Position numbers and translations under genes: made by a program. A stretch of DNA of 64,000 nt, from assembly GCF_003843875.1 (NCBI RefSeq), contig NZ_RKRF01000008.1, forward strand, positions 496,001 to 560,000. The letters are read 5' to 3'. Shown in pieces: positions 48,851-58,887 of the stretch. Position 1 is the first letter of the stretch, and every line of letters begins with the position of its first letter. The DNA comes from Aquisalibacillus elongatus. GTDB taxonomy: Bacteria; Bacillota; Bacilli; Bacillales; Alkalibacillaceae. The notes beneath the pieces are model-generated. The model saw nothing but the letters and a program-made list of their open reading frames with translations. It was not told the origin of the DNA and searched no databases.

Positions 48851-49039
48851 TACTCTTGAACACGAGGAAAATACTCTCGAACACAAGGGGTTTACTCTTG
48901 AACACGAGGAAAATACTCTCGAACACAAGGGGTTTACTCTTGAACACGAGGAAAATACTCTCGAACGCAAGGGGTTTACTCTCAAACACGATAGGAATAC
49001 TCTCAAACACAAAAGCTTTACTCTCAAAAGATTTAGATA
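48851..49039 (+). repeat. 21-bp-period intergenic array (array F), 9 units
   Basis: TACTCT(T/C)(G/A)AA starts at 48851, 48872, 48893, 48914, 48935, 48956, 48977, 48998 and 49019, always 21 bp apart. Units 1-6 alternate between two types: one with TTGAACACGAGGAAAA and one with TCGAACACAAGGGGTT. So there is also a 42-bp higher-order period. Units 7-9 drift toward CTCAAACAC and CTCAAAAG, resembling array A. All three frames stay open over long stretches because 21 is a multiple of 3, but no ribosome site or plausible protein is seen. Confidence 0.96.
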
Positions 49040-49092
49040 CTGTTATACACCCCCTTTAAGATGTATAATAGGAAGTGGAGGAGTGAAACACG

Positions 49093-49566
49093 ATGCAACG
49101 TGTGACGAATGCTGTTTATATAAAAAATAATCATGTGTTGATGCTCAAAAAACCGAAACGCGGTTGGTACGGAACACCTGGCGGTAAAATGGAGCCAGGT
49201 GAAAGTATTAAGCAGTCTGTTCTTCGTGAGTTCGAAGAGGAAACAGGACTACTTTTAACCGATGCAAAACTGTCAAGCGCCTTCACATTTGTGATTGAAG
49301 ACGAACAAGAATGGATGCTGTTTACTTTTGTGGCACAAGCATCTACCGGTCAGCTTTTGGAGGAAACTCCAGAGGGAGAACTTGAATGGGTGCCATTTGA
49401 CAAAGTGTTAGACCTTCCAATGGCTGAGGGTGACAGACGAATCATTAAGCATGCTATCAGCGATCCTGAATATGTTTTAACAGGGACGTTTTATTATACA
49501 CAGGACTATATACTACAAAAAGAATTCATTGACGGACCTTCAGAACTAGTAGCAGAAGAAGAGTAA
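49093..49566 (+). CDS. yvcI: Nudix hydrolase YvcI
   Basis: Probable nucleotide pyrophosphohydrolase, 157 residues; substrate unknown. The Nudix box is complete at about 33-55: GGKMEPGES, then a Leu-rich helix with REFEEETG. ATG at 49093 behind GGAGGAG. First of the yvcI-rapZ-yvcK-whiA-crh series. Confidence 0.92.
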   Translation: MQRVTNAVYIKNNHVLMLKKPKRGWYGTPGGKMEPGESIKQSVLREFEEETGLLLTDAKLSSAFTFVIEDEQEWMLFTFVAQASTGQLLEETPEGELEWVPFDKVLDLPMAEGDRRIIKHAISDPEYVLTGTFYYTQDYILQKEFIDGPSELVAEEE

Positions 49567-49593
49567 AATCTTACAAAATAAAGAGGGGATCTC

Positions 49594-50484
49594 ATGCAAG
49601 AGCAAAACAAAGTGGTTGAGTTAGTCATCATTACAGGCATGTCGGGTGCGGGGAAAACGATTGCGATTCAGAGCTTTGAAGATATGGGGTATTTTTGCGT
49701 AGATAATTTACCGCCTACGTTATTACCGAAATTTTTAGAGCTGATGAAAGAAAACCCGGAAGAAAATAAAAAACTCGCTGTGGTGATGGACCTAAGAGGA
49801 CGCGAGTTTTTCGATAGTTTATATGAAACGCTCGATCAACTCAGTGCCGAAAGTTGGATTCAAGAACATATCCTTTTCTTAGACGCCGATAACGAATCGC
49901 TCGTGCAGCGTTATAAAGAGTCCAGACGCTCGCATCCTTTAGCATCTGACGGATTGCCGCTCGATGGAATAGAGCAAGAACGTCAAATTTTAGATGAGTT
50001 AAAAGGGCGCGCTCAACGCATTATTGATACAACAGGACGCTCAGCCCGTCAGCTAAGGGAAAAAATTATTAAACACTACACAGAGGAAGAACAGCAAATT
50101 TTCTCTGTTCAAGTGGTATCATTTGGTTTTAAGCATGGGGTTCCAATTGATGCGGATTTAATGTTTGACGTCCGGTTTTTACCGAATCCACACTACGTTG
50201 AGTCAATGCGTGACTTAACTGGGTTAAATCAAGAAGTCAACGCGTATGTGTTCAAATGGAAAGAAACGCGCCAATTTGTGCGCAAATTGCAAGATCTGCT
50301 TCAGTTCATGTTGCCGCATTACGTACGCGAAGGCAAAAGTCAACTTGTCATAGCAGTCGGCTGTACAGGTGGTCAGCACCGCTCTGTTGCAATTGCTGAG
50401 AAAATTGGTGAAATTATTAACGCACAATATAACGCTCATGTTTATCATAGAGATATAGATAAGAAAAAGGGGAATAAGAAATAA
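49594..50484 (+). CDS. rapZ: RNase adapter RapZ family NTPase (YvcJ)
   Basis: Nucleotide-binding protein; in E. coli RapZ targets the small RNA GlmZ, while B. subtilis YvcJ affects competence. 296 residues. P-loop GMSGAGKT at 15-22, Walker B-like [10 protein letters not shown], and the conserved C-terminal [20 protein letters not shown] at 49594 behind AGAGGGGA. The yvcK start is one base after its stop codon. Confidence 0.95.
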   Translation: MQEQNKVVELVIITGMSGAGKTIAIQSFEDMGYFCVDNLPPTLLPKFLELMKENPEENKKLAVVMDLRGREFFDSLYETLDQLSAESWIQEHILFLDADNESLVQRYKESRRSHPLASDGLPLDGIEQERQILDELKGRAQRIIDTTGRSARQLREKIIKHYTEEEQQIFSVQVVSFGFKHGVPIDADLMFDVRFLPNPHYVESMRDLTGLNQEVNAYVFKWKETRQFVRKLQDLLQFMLPHYVREGKSQLVIAVGCTGGQHRSVAIAEKIGEIINAQYNAHVYHRDIDKKKGNKK

Positions 50485-51441
50485 ATGACGAATGTACATG
50501 GACCAAAGGTGGTCGTCATCGGGGGAGGAACGGGGCTGCCTGTTTTATTAAGGGGCCTTCGAAAATTTCCGATCAATTTATCTGCCATTGTGACGGTTTC
50601 AGATGATGGCGGCAGTACAGGAAGGCTTCGAGAGGACTTATCGATTCCAGCGCCTGGAGATATTCGAAAAGTCATCGCCTCTATGTCTGATGTTGAGCCG
50701 ACCTTATTAGAATTATTTCAGCATCGCTTTGAAAATGGAAATGGAATATCAGGGCACTCGCTAGGGAATTTAATTTTAGCGGGAATGACATCGATTACAG
50801 GTGATTTTTATAAGGGGATCAAAGAGATCTCGCGTGTGTTTAATGTCAAAGGCCGTATATATCCGATTGCGAATGAGAATATGTATTTAAAAGCGGAGTT
50901 TGAAGACGGAAGCGTCGTCCGCGGTGAATCAAACATTCCAAAGGTCGGGAAGAAAATTAAACGCGTCTTTTACGACCCGCCTAAAATTGAACCGTTGCCT
51001 GAAGCCGTTCAGGCTATTCAACGAGCTGAAATGGTTGTCGTAGCTCCTGGCAGCTTGTATACGAGTATTATTCCGAATCTTATTGCTCCTGAGATTAAAC
51101 AGGCGTTACGTGAAGCAGATGCCAAGAAATATTATATATGTAATATTATGACCCAACACGGTGAAACGAACGGTTATAAGGCTTCAGATCATATTGAGGC
51201 GCTACATCAACACGTCGGTGAACGTTTTATCGATAACATCGTAATACACGGTGAAATGATTGAATCGACGATTAAAGAAGGCTATGCTAAAGAGATGGCA
51301 GAGCCAGTCTTGTGTGACGAAGAGCGCCTTGAAGGTTTAGGCGTTCACGTCTTAAAAGACGATATCGCTAGCCTTCATACAGATGGCACGTTAAAGCATG
51401 ATGAGCAAAAAATCGCGAAACTCCTTTATAACTTGTTATAA
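50485..51441 (+). CDS. yvcK: Gluconeogenesis factor YvcK (CofD-like)
   Basis: UDP-sugar-binding protein required on gluconeogenic carbon sources and for cell-wall balance. 318 residues. N-terminal [17 protein letters not shown], then [15 protein letters not shown], and the [13 protein letters not shown] region, all typical of the family. ATG at 50485 directly after rapZ; GGGGAATAAG serves as ribosome site. Confidence 0.95.
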   Translation: MTNVHGPKVVVIGGGTGLPVLLRGLRKFPINLSAIVTVSDDGGSTGRLREDLSIPAPGDIRKVIASMSDVEPTLLELFQHRFENGNGISGHSLGNLILAGMTSITGDFYKGIKEISRVFNVKGRIYPIANENMYLKAEFEDGSVVRGESNIPKVGKKIKRVFYDPPKIEPLPEAVQAIQRAEMVVVAPGSLYTSIIPNLIAPEIKQALREADAKKYYICNIMTQHGETNGYKASDHIEALHQHVGERFIDNIVIHGEMIESTIKEGYAKEMAEPVLCDEERLEGLGVHVLKDDIASLHTDGTLKHDEQKIAKLLYNLL

Positions 51442-51472
51442 TGGATGTATAAGTAGAAAGAAGGGAAACGCC

Positions 51473-52420
51473 ATGTCATTCGCATCTGATACGAAAAAAG
51501 AATTAACCGGCATCGAGATTGATGACTGCTGTAAACGTGCGGAACTGGCAGCACTCATTAGAATGAATGGTTCATTATCATTTTCCAATCGCCAGTACAT
51601 TTTAGATATCCAAACGGAAAATGCCGCTATAGCAAGACGGATTTATTCATTAATTAAGGGTTTATATGATGTTCCGTTAGAACTACTTGTTCGTAAAAAA
51701 ATGCGCCTCAAAAAGAATAATATTTACATCGTGCGTATGTACGAAAACGTTAAAAATTTATTAACAGAACTTGAAATTTTAGAAGAAACGTTTGCCATTA
51801 AGCGTAGAGTTTCTGAACGTTTTATTGAAAATGAATGTTGTAAGAAGTCTTATTTACGAGGTGCCTTTTTAGCTGGTGGTTCGGTTAATAACCCGGAGAC
51901 GTCTTCTTACCATTTAGAAATTTTTTCGTTTTACGAAGAGCACAATGAATCGGTATGTAACTTGCTTAATTATTTTGATTTAAATGCTAAAAAACTAGAG
52001 CGTAAAACCGGTTATATATGCTATATTAAAGAGGCTGAAAAAATCACCGAGTTTCTCATTTTAATCGGGGCGCACCAGGCGCTATTGAAATTCGAGGACG
52101 TTCGCATCATGCGAGATATGCGTAACTCAGTCAACCGATTAGTTAACTGTGAGACCGCCAATCTAAATAAAACGATTGGAGCGGCGTTTAGACAAGTCGA
52201 AAATATTAAGTATATTGAACAAACGGTAGGTTTAGATGCACTTCCGGAAAAACTCCGCGAAGTTGCCGAACTCCGCGTTCAGCATCAAGACGTGACCCTA
52301 AAAGAACTCGGAGAACTCTCGCAAAACGGAAAGATCAGTAAATCTGGCATTAATCATCGCTTGAAAAAAATCGATGAATACGCTGAAAAACTCCGCCGAG
52401 GAGAATTATTAGAAAAGTGA
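51473..52420 (+). CDS. whiA: DNA-binding protein WhiA
   Basis: LAGLIDADG-like DNA-binding protein that affects cell division and chromosome segregation. 315 residues: N-terminal domain ([11 protein letters not shown]...), central homing-endonuclease-like fold ([21 protein letters not shown]-type), and a C-terminal helix-turn-helix ([25 protein letters not shown]). ATG at 51473 behind GAAGGG; the open frame extends further upstream into yvcK without a site. Confidence 0.95.
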   Translation: MSFASDTKKELTGIEIDDCCKRAELAALIRMNGSLSFSNRQYILDIQTENAAIARRIYSLIKGLYDVPLELLVRKKMRLKKNNIYIVRMYENVKNLLTELEILEETFAIKRRVSERFIENECCKKSYLRGAFLAGGSVNNPETSSYHLEIFSFYEEHNESVCNLLNYFDLNAKKLERKTGYICYIKEAEKITEFLILIGAHQALLKFEDVRIMRDMRNSVNRLVNCETANLNKTIGAAFRQVENIKYIEQTVGLDALPEKLREVAELRVQHQDVTLKELGELSQNGKISKSGINHRLKKIDEYAEKLRRGELLEK

Positions 52421-52517
52421 TGCAATAAAACTTTTTATTTCCAATTTTTCATGCTATAATGAATGAAAATTTCGATGAAGCGCTTTAATATTATATCAGA
52501 GAGAGGGGTAGCTGAAT

Positions 52518-52775
52518 TTGGTTGAAAAGGAATTATCAGTCCAATTAGAAACTGGCTTGCAAGCAAGGCCAGCTGCCAAGTTTGTACAGGAAGCAAACCG
52601 CTATTCGTCAGATGTATTTCTAGAAAAAGACGGAAAACGAGTGAATGCGAAAAGTATTATGGGAGTCATGAGCTTAGCGATTGGCTCAAATGAGACAATC
52701 ACGTTACAAGCTGAAGGCCCTGATGAACAACAGGCTTTGGATTCATTAATGACATTTATAGAACAAGAAAAATAA
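52518..52775 (+). CDS. crh: Catabolite repression HPr-like protein Crh
   Basis: Co-regulator of CcpA after HprK phosphorylates its Ser46. 85 residues. The PTS active-site His15 of HPr is replaced by Gln15 (TGLQARPAA), the hallmark of Crh, while Ser46 is kept (NAKSIMGVMSL). TTG start at 52518 behind AGAGAGGGG. The kinase gene hprK lies at 39252. Confidence 0.96.
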   Translation: MVEKELSVQLETGLQARPAAKFVQEANRYSSDVFLEKDGKRVNAKSIMGVMSLAIGSNETITLQAEGPDEQQALDSLMTFIEQEK

Positions 52776-52795
52776 GGCAGATGAACACTCATTAA

Positions 52796-52823
52796 AACCT
52801 CATCCGAATAGGGTGAGGTTTTT
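52796..52823 (+). terminator. Rho-independent terminator of crh
   Basis: AACCTCATCC pairs with GGGTGAGGTT (one T-G) around GAATA, followed by TTT. Confidence 0.88.
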
Positions 52824-52859
52824 CTGTTTCTTTGTCGATATTTTTGATAATTCTAAGTA

Positions 52860-52922
52860 TTGTAAAAATTTCACACCTCATTTATAATCAAAGTAACACA
52901 AAATTGAAATACCATTTCAATT
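52860..52922 (+). promoter_or_regulatory. Promoter and palindromic operator of the amino-acid catabolic operon
   Basis: TTGTAA at 52860-52865, 17 bases, TATAAT at 52883-52888: a good SigA promoter. Immediately downstream, where transcription would start, AATTGAAAT-ACC-ATTTCAATT (52902-52922) is a perfect 9-bp inverted repeat; another half-site, ATTGAAAT, follows at 52924. The shape and TTGAAAT/ATTTCAA arms fit an IclR-family operator, and an IclR gene lies behind the operon. Confidence 0.78.
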
Positions 52923-52946
52923 ATTGAAATGATGGGAGGTAAGGTG

Positions 52947-54107
52947 TTGCCAAAATATGCGAAGCGAGTTGAAACGCTTCCGCCTTATGTGTTTTCTCAA
53001 TTTCAAGCTCGAAAAAAAGAGTTAGAACAAAACGGATTCGATATAATTGATTTAGGAATTGGAGCACCCGATCTACCAACACCTTCATTTATTATTCAAA
53101 AAATGATTCAAGAGGCAAACAAGCCAGAGAATCATCGCTACTCACCTTATCAAGGCTGTTCAGACTTCAAAGAAGCCGTCGCGGAATTTTATGAAGTGCA
53201 CTATAACGTACAGCTTGATCCAGCTACAGAAATTCTCGCACTGATCGGTTCTAAAGAAGGCATAGCAAATTTTATGTCAGCCGTCATCGACACAAACGAC
53301 ACGGTATTAGTTCCCAACCCAGGTTATCCAGTCTATCAGTCTGCGATCCACTTAGCAGGTGGAACGCCAGCCTATTTACCACTCGATTCTACACAAAATT
53401 TCAAACCTAACTTTCAATCAGTCTCTCAAACTGACCTAGCACAATCGAAGTTGATGCTACTGAACTATCCCAACAATCCTACCGCAGGAACAGTTGAGTT
53501 AAACACATTAATGGAAGCGGTTACAATCGCGAAAGAACATGAGATCATCATCGCTCACGATGCGGCGTATCAGCTCGTGACATTTGGTGATTATAAAGCC
53601 CCTAGCATCATGCAAGTCCATGGGGCTAAAGAACACGCTGTTGAATTCGGCTCATTGTCTAAAAGTTTTAATATGACCGGGTGGCGTATCGGTTATGTCG
53701 TGGGCAATCCAGAGTTAATCAAAGCTCTAGCAACCTTAAAAAGCAATATAGACACTGGGCAATTTTTGCCGATTCAAAAGGCGGCAGCAGAAGCACTTAG
53801 AAGCGATTTATCGACCGTGAAAGACAATAATAACCTTTACGAAAAACGTTTGAACCTTGCGATGGATGGATTAGAAAAACTAGGTGTCAGAGCTAATCGT
53901 CCGAAGGGAACCTTTTTTCTCTGGGCTGAAGTTCCAAAAGGTTTCACATCAATGGAATTCGCCAACTTGCTACTTGAGAAAGCCGGTGTAATCGTAACGC
54001 CGGGCTCAGCCTTCGGTTCACTAGGGAAAGATTATTTCCGATTATCATTATCAGTTTCTGAAGAACAATTAACTGAAGCTCTGAATCGGATGGGAGGGAT
54101 CATGTGA
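52947..54107 (+). CDS. Class I/II PLP-dependent aminotransferase
   Basis: 386 residues, fold type I, nearest in look to LL-diaminopimelate or aspartate-family aminotransferases. The PLP lysine is Lys239 in SLSKSFNMTGWRIGYV; NYPNNPTAG and the pyridine-binding Asp in IIAHDAAYQ are present. I use TTG at 52947, seven bases behind GGGAGG; ATGs at 52929/52932 precede or overlap that site. In this operon a 2-aminoadipate transaminase role (to 2-oxoadipate) is inferred. The next gene overlaps by 4 bp. Confidence 0.86.
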   Translation: MPKYAKRVETLPPYVFSQFQARKKELEQNGFDIIDLGIGAPDLPTPSFIIQKMIQEANKPENHRYSPYQGCSDFKEAVAEFYEVHYNVQLDPATEILALIGSKEGIANFMSAVIDTNDTVLVPNPGYPVYQSAIHLAGGTPAYLPLDSTQNFKPNFQSVSQTDLAQSKLMLLNYPNNPTAGTVELNTLMEAVTIAKEHEIIIAHDAAYQLVTFGDYKAPSIMQVHGAKEHAVEFGSLSKSFNMTGWRIGYVVGNPELIKALATLKSNIDTGQFLPIQKAAAEALRSDLSTVKDNNNLYEKRLNLAMDGLEKLGVRANRPKGTFFLWAEVPKGFTSMEFANLLLEKAGVIVTPGSAFGSLGKDYFRLSLSVSEEQLTEALNRMGGIM

Positions 54108-55762
54108 CGAAAGGTGTGCAAGTTGAGAAAAACGAAACTGGTGGTGACGCTGTCGTCAGTTGTCTGAAACAGCTTGGCGTAACAAAAATGTTCGGTGTAC
54201 CGGGCGAGAGTTTTTTGCCTATTTTAAATGCCATTTATGGTGAGCCCGAAATGACGTTTATCTCAAATCGACATGAAGGCGGAGCATCATTTATGGCGGA
54301 AGGATATGCGAAGGCGTCCAATCAACCTGGCGTCGTGTTAGCAACAAGGGGCGTCGGGGCATCCAATCTTTCAATTGGCGTTCATACGGCGATGCAGGAT
54401 TCAACGCCTTTAATCGTGCTACTAGGACAAGTGCATAGTTCTTTTCTTGGTCGAGAAGGGTTTCAAGAAGTTGATTTAGAGAAATATTTTAATCCAATTT
54501 CTAAATGGGCTTGCGAAGTCCGTGATGCGAAAAGAATCCCGGAAATCATTTACCGGGCTTATAAGAAGGCTGTGTCAGGCAGGCCTGGGCCGGTTGTGTT
54601 GTCATTCCCTGAAGATGTTTTGCGAGATGTTTCCGAGGTACCGAAGTTGCCATGCGTTGAACGAGAAAAATTTACTCCGTGCCACGACAAGCTTAAGCAG
54701 ATTGAACAATACCTAAAACAAGCGAACCAACCAGTGGTGATTGCTGGCGGTGGCATTAAACACTCGCAGACCGAACAGCGTCTAGAAGCATTTGTTGAGC
54801 GTTTTGATCTACCAATAGTATCGGCATTTCGCCGTCATGATGTCATGAATCATGAGCATCCCAATTTTGTTGGTCATTTAGGACTTGGAAATCCGAAACA
54901 CATTCAAGACACTATTAAAAAAGCAGATACGATCATTGCAATAGGCACGCGTTTGTCTGAGATTACGACGCAGAGTTACTCGCTAATTTCAGATGAACAG
55001 ACCTTAATTCATATCGATATTTCTGAAGAAAGTATGGCGAAAGGTTATGTGCCAAAAGTTAGTCTGCAAGCGGATGCAGGGGCGGCTTTGGATGAACTCC
55101 TGGTTATGTCATTTGAGCCCACGTGGTCTGAATGGCGAAAAGAGCGACGTCAGACTTATGAAGTATCAGCCTATCAACCGGTTCAGTCATCAGATCCGAT
55201 TAATCGGCATATCATTGAATTGTTGCAAGATGTATTACCTGAAGATGCAATCTTAACTAACGATGCAGGGAACTTTGCCGGTTGGCTCCATCAATATTAT
55301 CAATTTAAACGACCGAATACGTATGTCGGTCCAACGTCAGGTGCCATGGGGTACGGTGTCCCGGCAGCAATTGGTGCAAAAGTGGCAAACCCCGACCGGA
55401 CCGTTGTAGCCCTTGCAGGAGACGGGGGCTTTATGATGACGATGCAAGAAGTTGAAACGGCCGTGCGTAACGACATTCCAATCATCAGTATCGTGTTTAA
55501 TAATCAAATGTACGGCACGATTCGTATGCACCAGGAAAAACACTACCCGAAGCGTGTCGTTGGAACTGATTTAGGTCACGTTCATTTTGCAAACCTTGCA
55601 GAAAGTATGGGAGCGTTAGGCTTCCAAGTTCAAGATATATCAAACTTCGAACACGCTTTAAGTAAAGCGTTAGATCAAAAAAGGCCAACAGTAATTGAAG
55701 TTTTAACAGATCCCGAACAAATATCTGTAACATCGACGATTGAAGACTTGCGTCAGTCATGA
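54104..55762 (+). CDS. Thiamine-diphosphate enzyme of the acetolactate synthase-like family
   Basis: 552 residues with three classical domains: pyrimidine-binding (catalytic Glu58 in RHEGGASFMAEGYAKAS), central, and diphosphate-binding (GDGG at about 439-442 to FNNQMYG, the GDG-Nx-NN motif). GTG start at 54104 overlaps the aminotransferase stop, GGGAGGG upstream. It is not with ilvN or other branched-chain genes, so it is unlikely to be the biosynthetic enzyme. Among family members are 2-oxoacid decarboxylases; decarboxylation of 2-oxoadipate is the inferred job here. Confidence 0.84.
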   Translation: MTKGVQVEKNETGGDAVVSCLKQLGVTKMFGVPGESFLPILNAIYGEPEMTFISNRHEGGASFMAEGYAKASNQPGVVLATRGVGASNLSIGVHTAMQDSTPLIVLLGQVHSSFLGREGFQEVDLEKYFNPISKWACEVRDAKRIPEIIYRAYKKAVSGRPGPVVLSFPEDVLRDVSEVPKLPCVEREKFTPCHDKLKQIEQYLKQANQPVVIAGGGIKHSQTEQRLEAFVERFDLPIVSAFRRHDVMNHEHPNFVGHLGLGNPKHIQDTIKKADTIIAIGTRLSEITTQSYSLISDEQTLIHIDISEESMAKGYVPKVSLQADAGAALDELLVMSFEPTWSEWRKERRQTYEVSAYQPVQSSDPINRHIIELLQDVLPEDAILTNDAGNFAGWLHQYYQFKRPNTYVGPTSGAMGYGVPAAIGAKVANPDRTVVALAGDGGFMMTMQEVETAVRNDIPIISIVFNNQMYGTIRMHQEKHYPKRVVGTDLGHVHFANLAESMGALGFQVQDISNFEHALSKALDQKRPTVIEVLTDPEQISVTSTIEDLRQS

Positions 55763-55805
55763 GGGTTTAACCTCATTAAATTTTTATAAATGGAGGGTTT
55801 TAAAC

Positions 55806-57305
55806 ATGTCACAAGCATTAGTCACGGAACAGAAGTTGTCTAATTACATTAACGGAGAATGGGTGAATCACGATGGTGATTATGCGTCGGTGGTGAATCC
55901 AGCCAATGGTGAACATTTAATCGATGTCCCTTTATCAACGAAGGAGGATGTCGATCAGGCTGTTGAAGCAGCAAAAGTCGCTCAAAAAGAATGGGCTCTA
56001 GAACCAGCGCCACAGCGAGCCGAAGTGTTATTTCGCATTGGAGCCATCATGAAAGAACACAAGGAGCATCTGTCTCAAATTTTAACGATGGAAAATGGCA
56101 AGGTGATAGAAGAGGCGCGTGGTGAAGTGCAAGAAGGAATTGATATGGCGTTTTATATGGCAGGAGAAGGTAGACGTTTATTCGGTCACACCACACCTGC
56201 CGAGTTAAAAGATAAATTTGCGATGAGTCAGCGTGCACCTGTTGGAGTTGTCGGCATTATTACGCCTTGGAACTTCCCGATTGCCATTGCGACGTGGAAG
56301 TCGTTCCCGGCGATTGTGGCGGGCAATGCGGTGATTTGGAAGCCGGCAACGGAAACGCCGATGATGGCTTATGAGATGGCGAAAATTTTTGAAGAAGCGG
56401 GACTGCCCAAAGGTGTCGTTAATGTTGTTTTTGGAAAAGGATCGCAAGTGGGGGATGCCATGGTTGAACATCCCAACATTCGAGTCATTTCGTTTACAGG
56501 GTCCAATGATACAGGCCGCATGATTGCTGGAAAGTGCGGTCAGTTACTAAAGAAAGTTTCGCTTGAGATGGGCGGAAAAAACGCCGTTATTGTAATGGAT
56601 GATGCGGACTTGGATTTAGCTGTGCAAGGTATTGTGTGGAGTGCGTATGGCACAAGCGGTCAGCGTTGTACAGCATGTAGTCGTGTTATTGTGCATGAGG
56701 ATATGAAAGAGCGTTTAGAAGAACGCTTATTAGCCGAAATGGAGAACATCACAATCGGTGATGGCCTGGATGAAAAGAATAAAATGGGACCGATTATTAA
56801 TGAGGACGGTCTTAAGAAAATCGAGTCATACATGGAAGTGGGTAAGAATGAAGGTGCGAAGTTGCTAGCTGGCGGGTATACGCTTGAAGGCGGAGATTAT
56901 GATAAAGGCTATTATTTTGTCCCGACATTGTTTACGGACGTCCTACCGGATATGCGAATCGCAAGAGAAGAGATTTTTGGCCCAGTTTTATCGATTATTC
57001 CAGTGAAAAATTTAGATGAAGCCATTGAAGTTAATAATGACGTTGCGTATGGCTTATCAAGCTCCATTTTTACACAGGATATTAATAAAGTTTTTCAAGC
57101 ACAGCGTGACCTTGATACCGGTATTGTATACGTTAACGCGGGGACGACGGGTGCAGAAATTCACCTGCCGTTTGGTGGCACGAAAGGAACTGGTAACGGC
57201 CACCGTGATTCCGGTCAGGCGGCGTTAGATGTATTTACGGAGTGGAAAGCTGTTTACGTTGATTTCAGTGGTAAATTACAACGTGCACAAATCGATGTGG
57301 AATAG
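55806..57305 (+). CDS. NAD(P)-dependent aldehyde dehydrogenase
   Basis: 499 residues, complete. Catalytic Cys288 in GQRCTACSR and general-base Glu254 in LEMGGKN; the [13 protein letters not shown] loop is standard. ATG at 55806 behind GGAGGG. Third gene of the operon, 43 bp after the TPP enzyme and directly before lysine 6-dehydrogenase; the natural substrate would be allysine (2-aminoadipate semialdehyde), made by that enzyme. Glutarate semialdehyde is the alternative. Confidence 0.88.
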   Translation: MSQALVTEQKLSNYINGEWVNHDGDYASVVNPANGEHLIDVPLSTKEDVDQAVEAAKVAQKEWALEPAPQRAEVLFRIGAIMKEHKEHLSQILTMENGKVIEEARGEVQEGIDMAFYMAGEGRRLFGHTTPAELKDKFAMSQRAPVGVVGIITPWNFPIAIATWKSFPAIVAGNAVIWKPATETPMMAYEMAKIFEEAGLPKGVVNVVFGKGSQVGDAMVEHPNIRVISFTGSNDTGRMIAGKCGQLLKKVSLEMGGKNAVIVMDDADLDLAVQGIVWSAYGTSGQRCTACSRVIVHEDMKERLEERLLAEMENITIGDGLDEKNKMGPIINEDGLKKIESYMEVGKNEGAKLLAGGYTLEGGDYDKGYYFVPTLFTDVLPDMRIAREEIFGPVLSIIPVKNLDEAIEVNNDVAYGLSSSIFTQDINKVFQAQRDLDTGIVYVNAGTTGAEIHLPFGGTKGTGNGHRDSGQAALDVFTEWKAVYVDFSGKLQRAQIDVE

Positions 57306-57325
57306 AAGAAGGGGGAGTTTCAATC

Positions 57326-58498
57326 GTGAAAGTAGCAGTATTAGGTTCAGGATTAATGGGAAAAGAAGCGGCACGGGACTTGGTGAAGAGTGAAGGTGTT
57401 TATGAAGTGGGGTTAGCCGATATTGATTTAGCGCGTGCGAATCACGTATGTGACACGCTAAATTCATCGAAGCTTGAAGCGTTTAAGGTGGATGCAGGCA
57501 ATCCTGAAGAACTTGGTCAATTTTTGAAACAATATGATGTCGTTATTAACGCGTTGTTTTATAGTTTTAATGAAATCGTCGCGAAGACCGCTATTGAAGT
57601 CGGCACACACGCGGTTGATTTAGGCGGACATATTGGCCATATAACGGACCGTGTATTGGAGCTAAAAGATGACGCACAAGCAGCCGGTGTAACGGTCATT
57701 CCAGATTTAGGCGTCGCACCGGGGATGATTAATATTTTATCAGGTTATGGATCTAGTAAACTTAATGAACTAGAGTCAATTAAACTATTTGTCGGCGGTA
57801 TTCCGGTTCAGCCAGAGCCACCGCTTGAGTACAATCATGTTTTCTCGATGGAAGGTTTGTTCGATCATTATACAGACCCGGCTTTAATCATTCGAAACGG
57901 AGAAAAGGTGGAAGTGCCAGCCTTAACTGAGGTTGAAACACTTCATTTTGAAAAATTTGGTCCGCTTGAGGCCTTCCATACGTCGGGTGGAACGTCGACG
58001 TTGCCACTGACGTTTTCTGATATTAAAACATTGGAGTACAAAACGATTCGCTACCGCGGGCACGCAGAGAAATTTAAGTTATTAGTCGATTTAAACTTAA
58101 CTCGCAATGATTATGAAGTTGACATTAACGGGATGCCTGTACGCCCTAGAGATGTATTGTTGAAAGTGCTCGAGCCTGTTGTTGACTTGAAAGACCGTGA
58201 TGACGCAGTCCTATTAAGAGTCGGTGTCGGTGGTCAAGAAAATGATACCCCTGTCGAGTATCAATATGAAATGGCGACGTTTAAAGATCGGATGCACAAT
58301 GTAACAGCCATGGCGCAGGCAACAGCTAACACGATTTCCGTTGTGGCTCAAATGATCGGAAACGGCACGATTACGAAACGCGGTGTCTATCCGCCAGAAC
58401 AAATCGTTCCAGGCCGTGCCTATATAGATGAGATGGCGAAGCGTAACGTTCATATTAAGGAAAGTCGCTCTGAGAGTTCGTTAGTTGCGAAAACTTAA
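57326..58498 (+). CDS. L-lysine 6-dehydrogenase (saccharopine dehydrogenase family)
   Basis: NAD-dependent oxidative deamination of the lysine side-chain amine to allysine, which cyclises to piperideine-6-carboxylate. 390 residues. Rossmann motif [15 protein letters not shown] at 6-20, then the stretches [36 protein letters not shown] and [10 protein letters not shown], which match what I remember of Geobacillus lysine 6-dehydrogenase closely. GTG start at 57326 behind GGGGGAG, 20 bp after the aldehyde dehydrogenase. Saccharopine reductase is a less likely alternative because of the short length. Confidence 0.88.
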   Translation: MKVAVLGSGLMGKEAARDLVKSEGVYEVGLADIDLARANHVCDTLNSSKLEAFKVDAGNPEELGQFLKQYDVVINALFYSFNEIVAKTAIEVGTHAVDLGGHIGHITDRVLELKDDAQAAGVTVIPDLGVAPGMINILSGYGSSKLNELESIKLFVGGIPVQPEPPLEYNHVFSMEGLFDHYTDPALIIRNGEKVEVPALTEVETLHFEKFGPLEAFHTSGGTSTLPLTFSDIKTLEYKTIRYRGHAEKFKLLVDLNLTRNDYEVDINGMPVRPRDVLLKVLEPVVDLKDRDDAVLLRVGVGGQENDTPVEYQYEMATFKDRMHNVTAMAQATANTISVVAQMIGNGTITKRGVYPPEQIVPGRAYIDEMAKRNVHIKESRSESSLVAKT

Positions 58499-58628
58499 TT
58501 AAAGCTTGAGGAGAATTTTTCTCAAGAGGTGAACCTGAGAGAAAATCTCTCGAACGGGATGGGACCAAGCTGTTTGCACCGATAATCGAGTACTCTCCAT
58601 TTCAGGGTTGATTAAGAGGGGGTGGTGA

Positions 58629-58654
58629 GGCGAAAGGGTGAAACCCCTTTCGCC
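58629..58654. repeat. Perfect 10-bp hairpin at the left edge of array G
   Basis: GGCGAAAGGG and CCCTTTCGCC flank TGAAAC. No T-run follows, so it is a poor terminator. The 21-bp array starts at the next base. Confidence 0.8.
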
Positions 58655-58881
58655 GAAACGTACCCGCTGGAGAAGGAAACGTACCCGCTGGAGAAGGAAA
58701 CGTACCCGCTGGAGAAGGAAACGTACCCGCTGGAGAAGGAAACGTACCCGCTGGAGAAGGAAACGTACCCGCTGGAGAACGGAACCCGCTGGAGAAGGAA
58801 ACGTACCCGCTGGAGAAGGAAACGTACCCGCTGGAGAAGGAAACGTACCCGCTGGAGAAGGAAACGTACCCGCTGGAGAAC
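58655..58881 (+). repeat. 21-bp-period array, near-identical units (array G, left part), 11 units
   Basis: Units beginning GAAACGTACCCGCTGGAGAA start at 58655, 58676, 58697, 58718, 58739 and 58760, then a unit shortened by 4 bp (17 bp) at 58781, then 58798, 58819, 58840 and 58861. Copies are almost identical, unlike the other arrays, so this expansion is recent. Open in every frame because 21 is divisible by 3, but the 17-bp unit breaks the frame, and I do not call a gene. Confidence 0.97.
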
Positions 58882-58887
58882 GGCGGG

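Noticed and set aside
48777-49059. Open frames of 67-77 residues on both strands over array F, reading as heptad-like peptides
   Set aside because: A 21-bp period keeps frames open by default. No ribosome site fits, both strands are equally open, and the same period occurs in arrays with stop codons.
54104-55762. Acetolactate synthase large subunit (ilvB/alsS)
   Set aside because: No ilvN, ilvC or alsD nearby, and it is embedded between an aminotransferase and lysine-type catabolic genes; family similarity alone does not settle the reaction.
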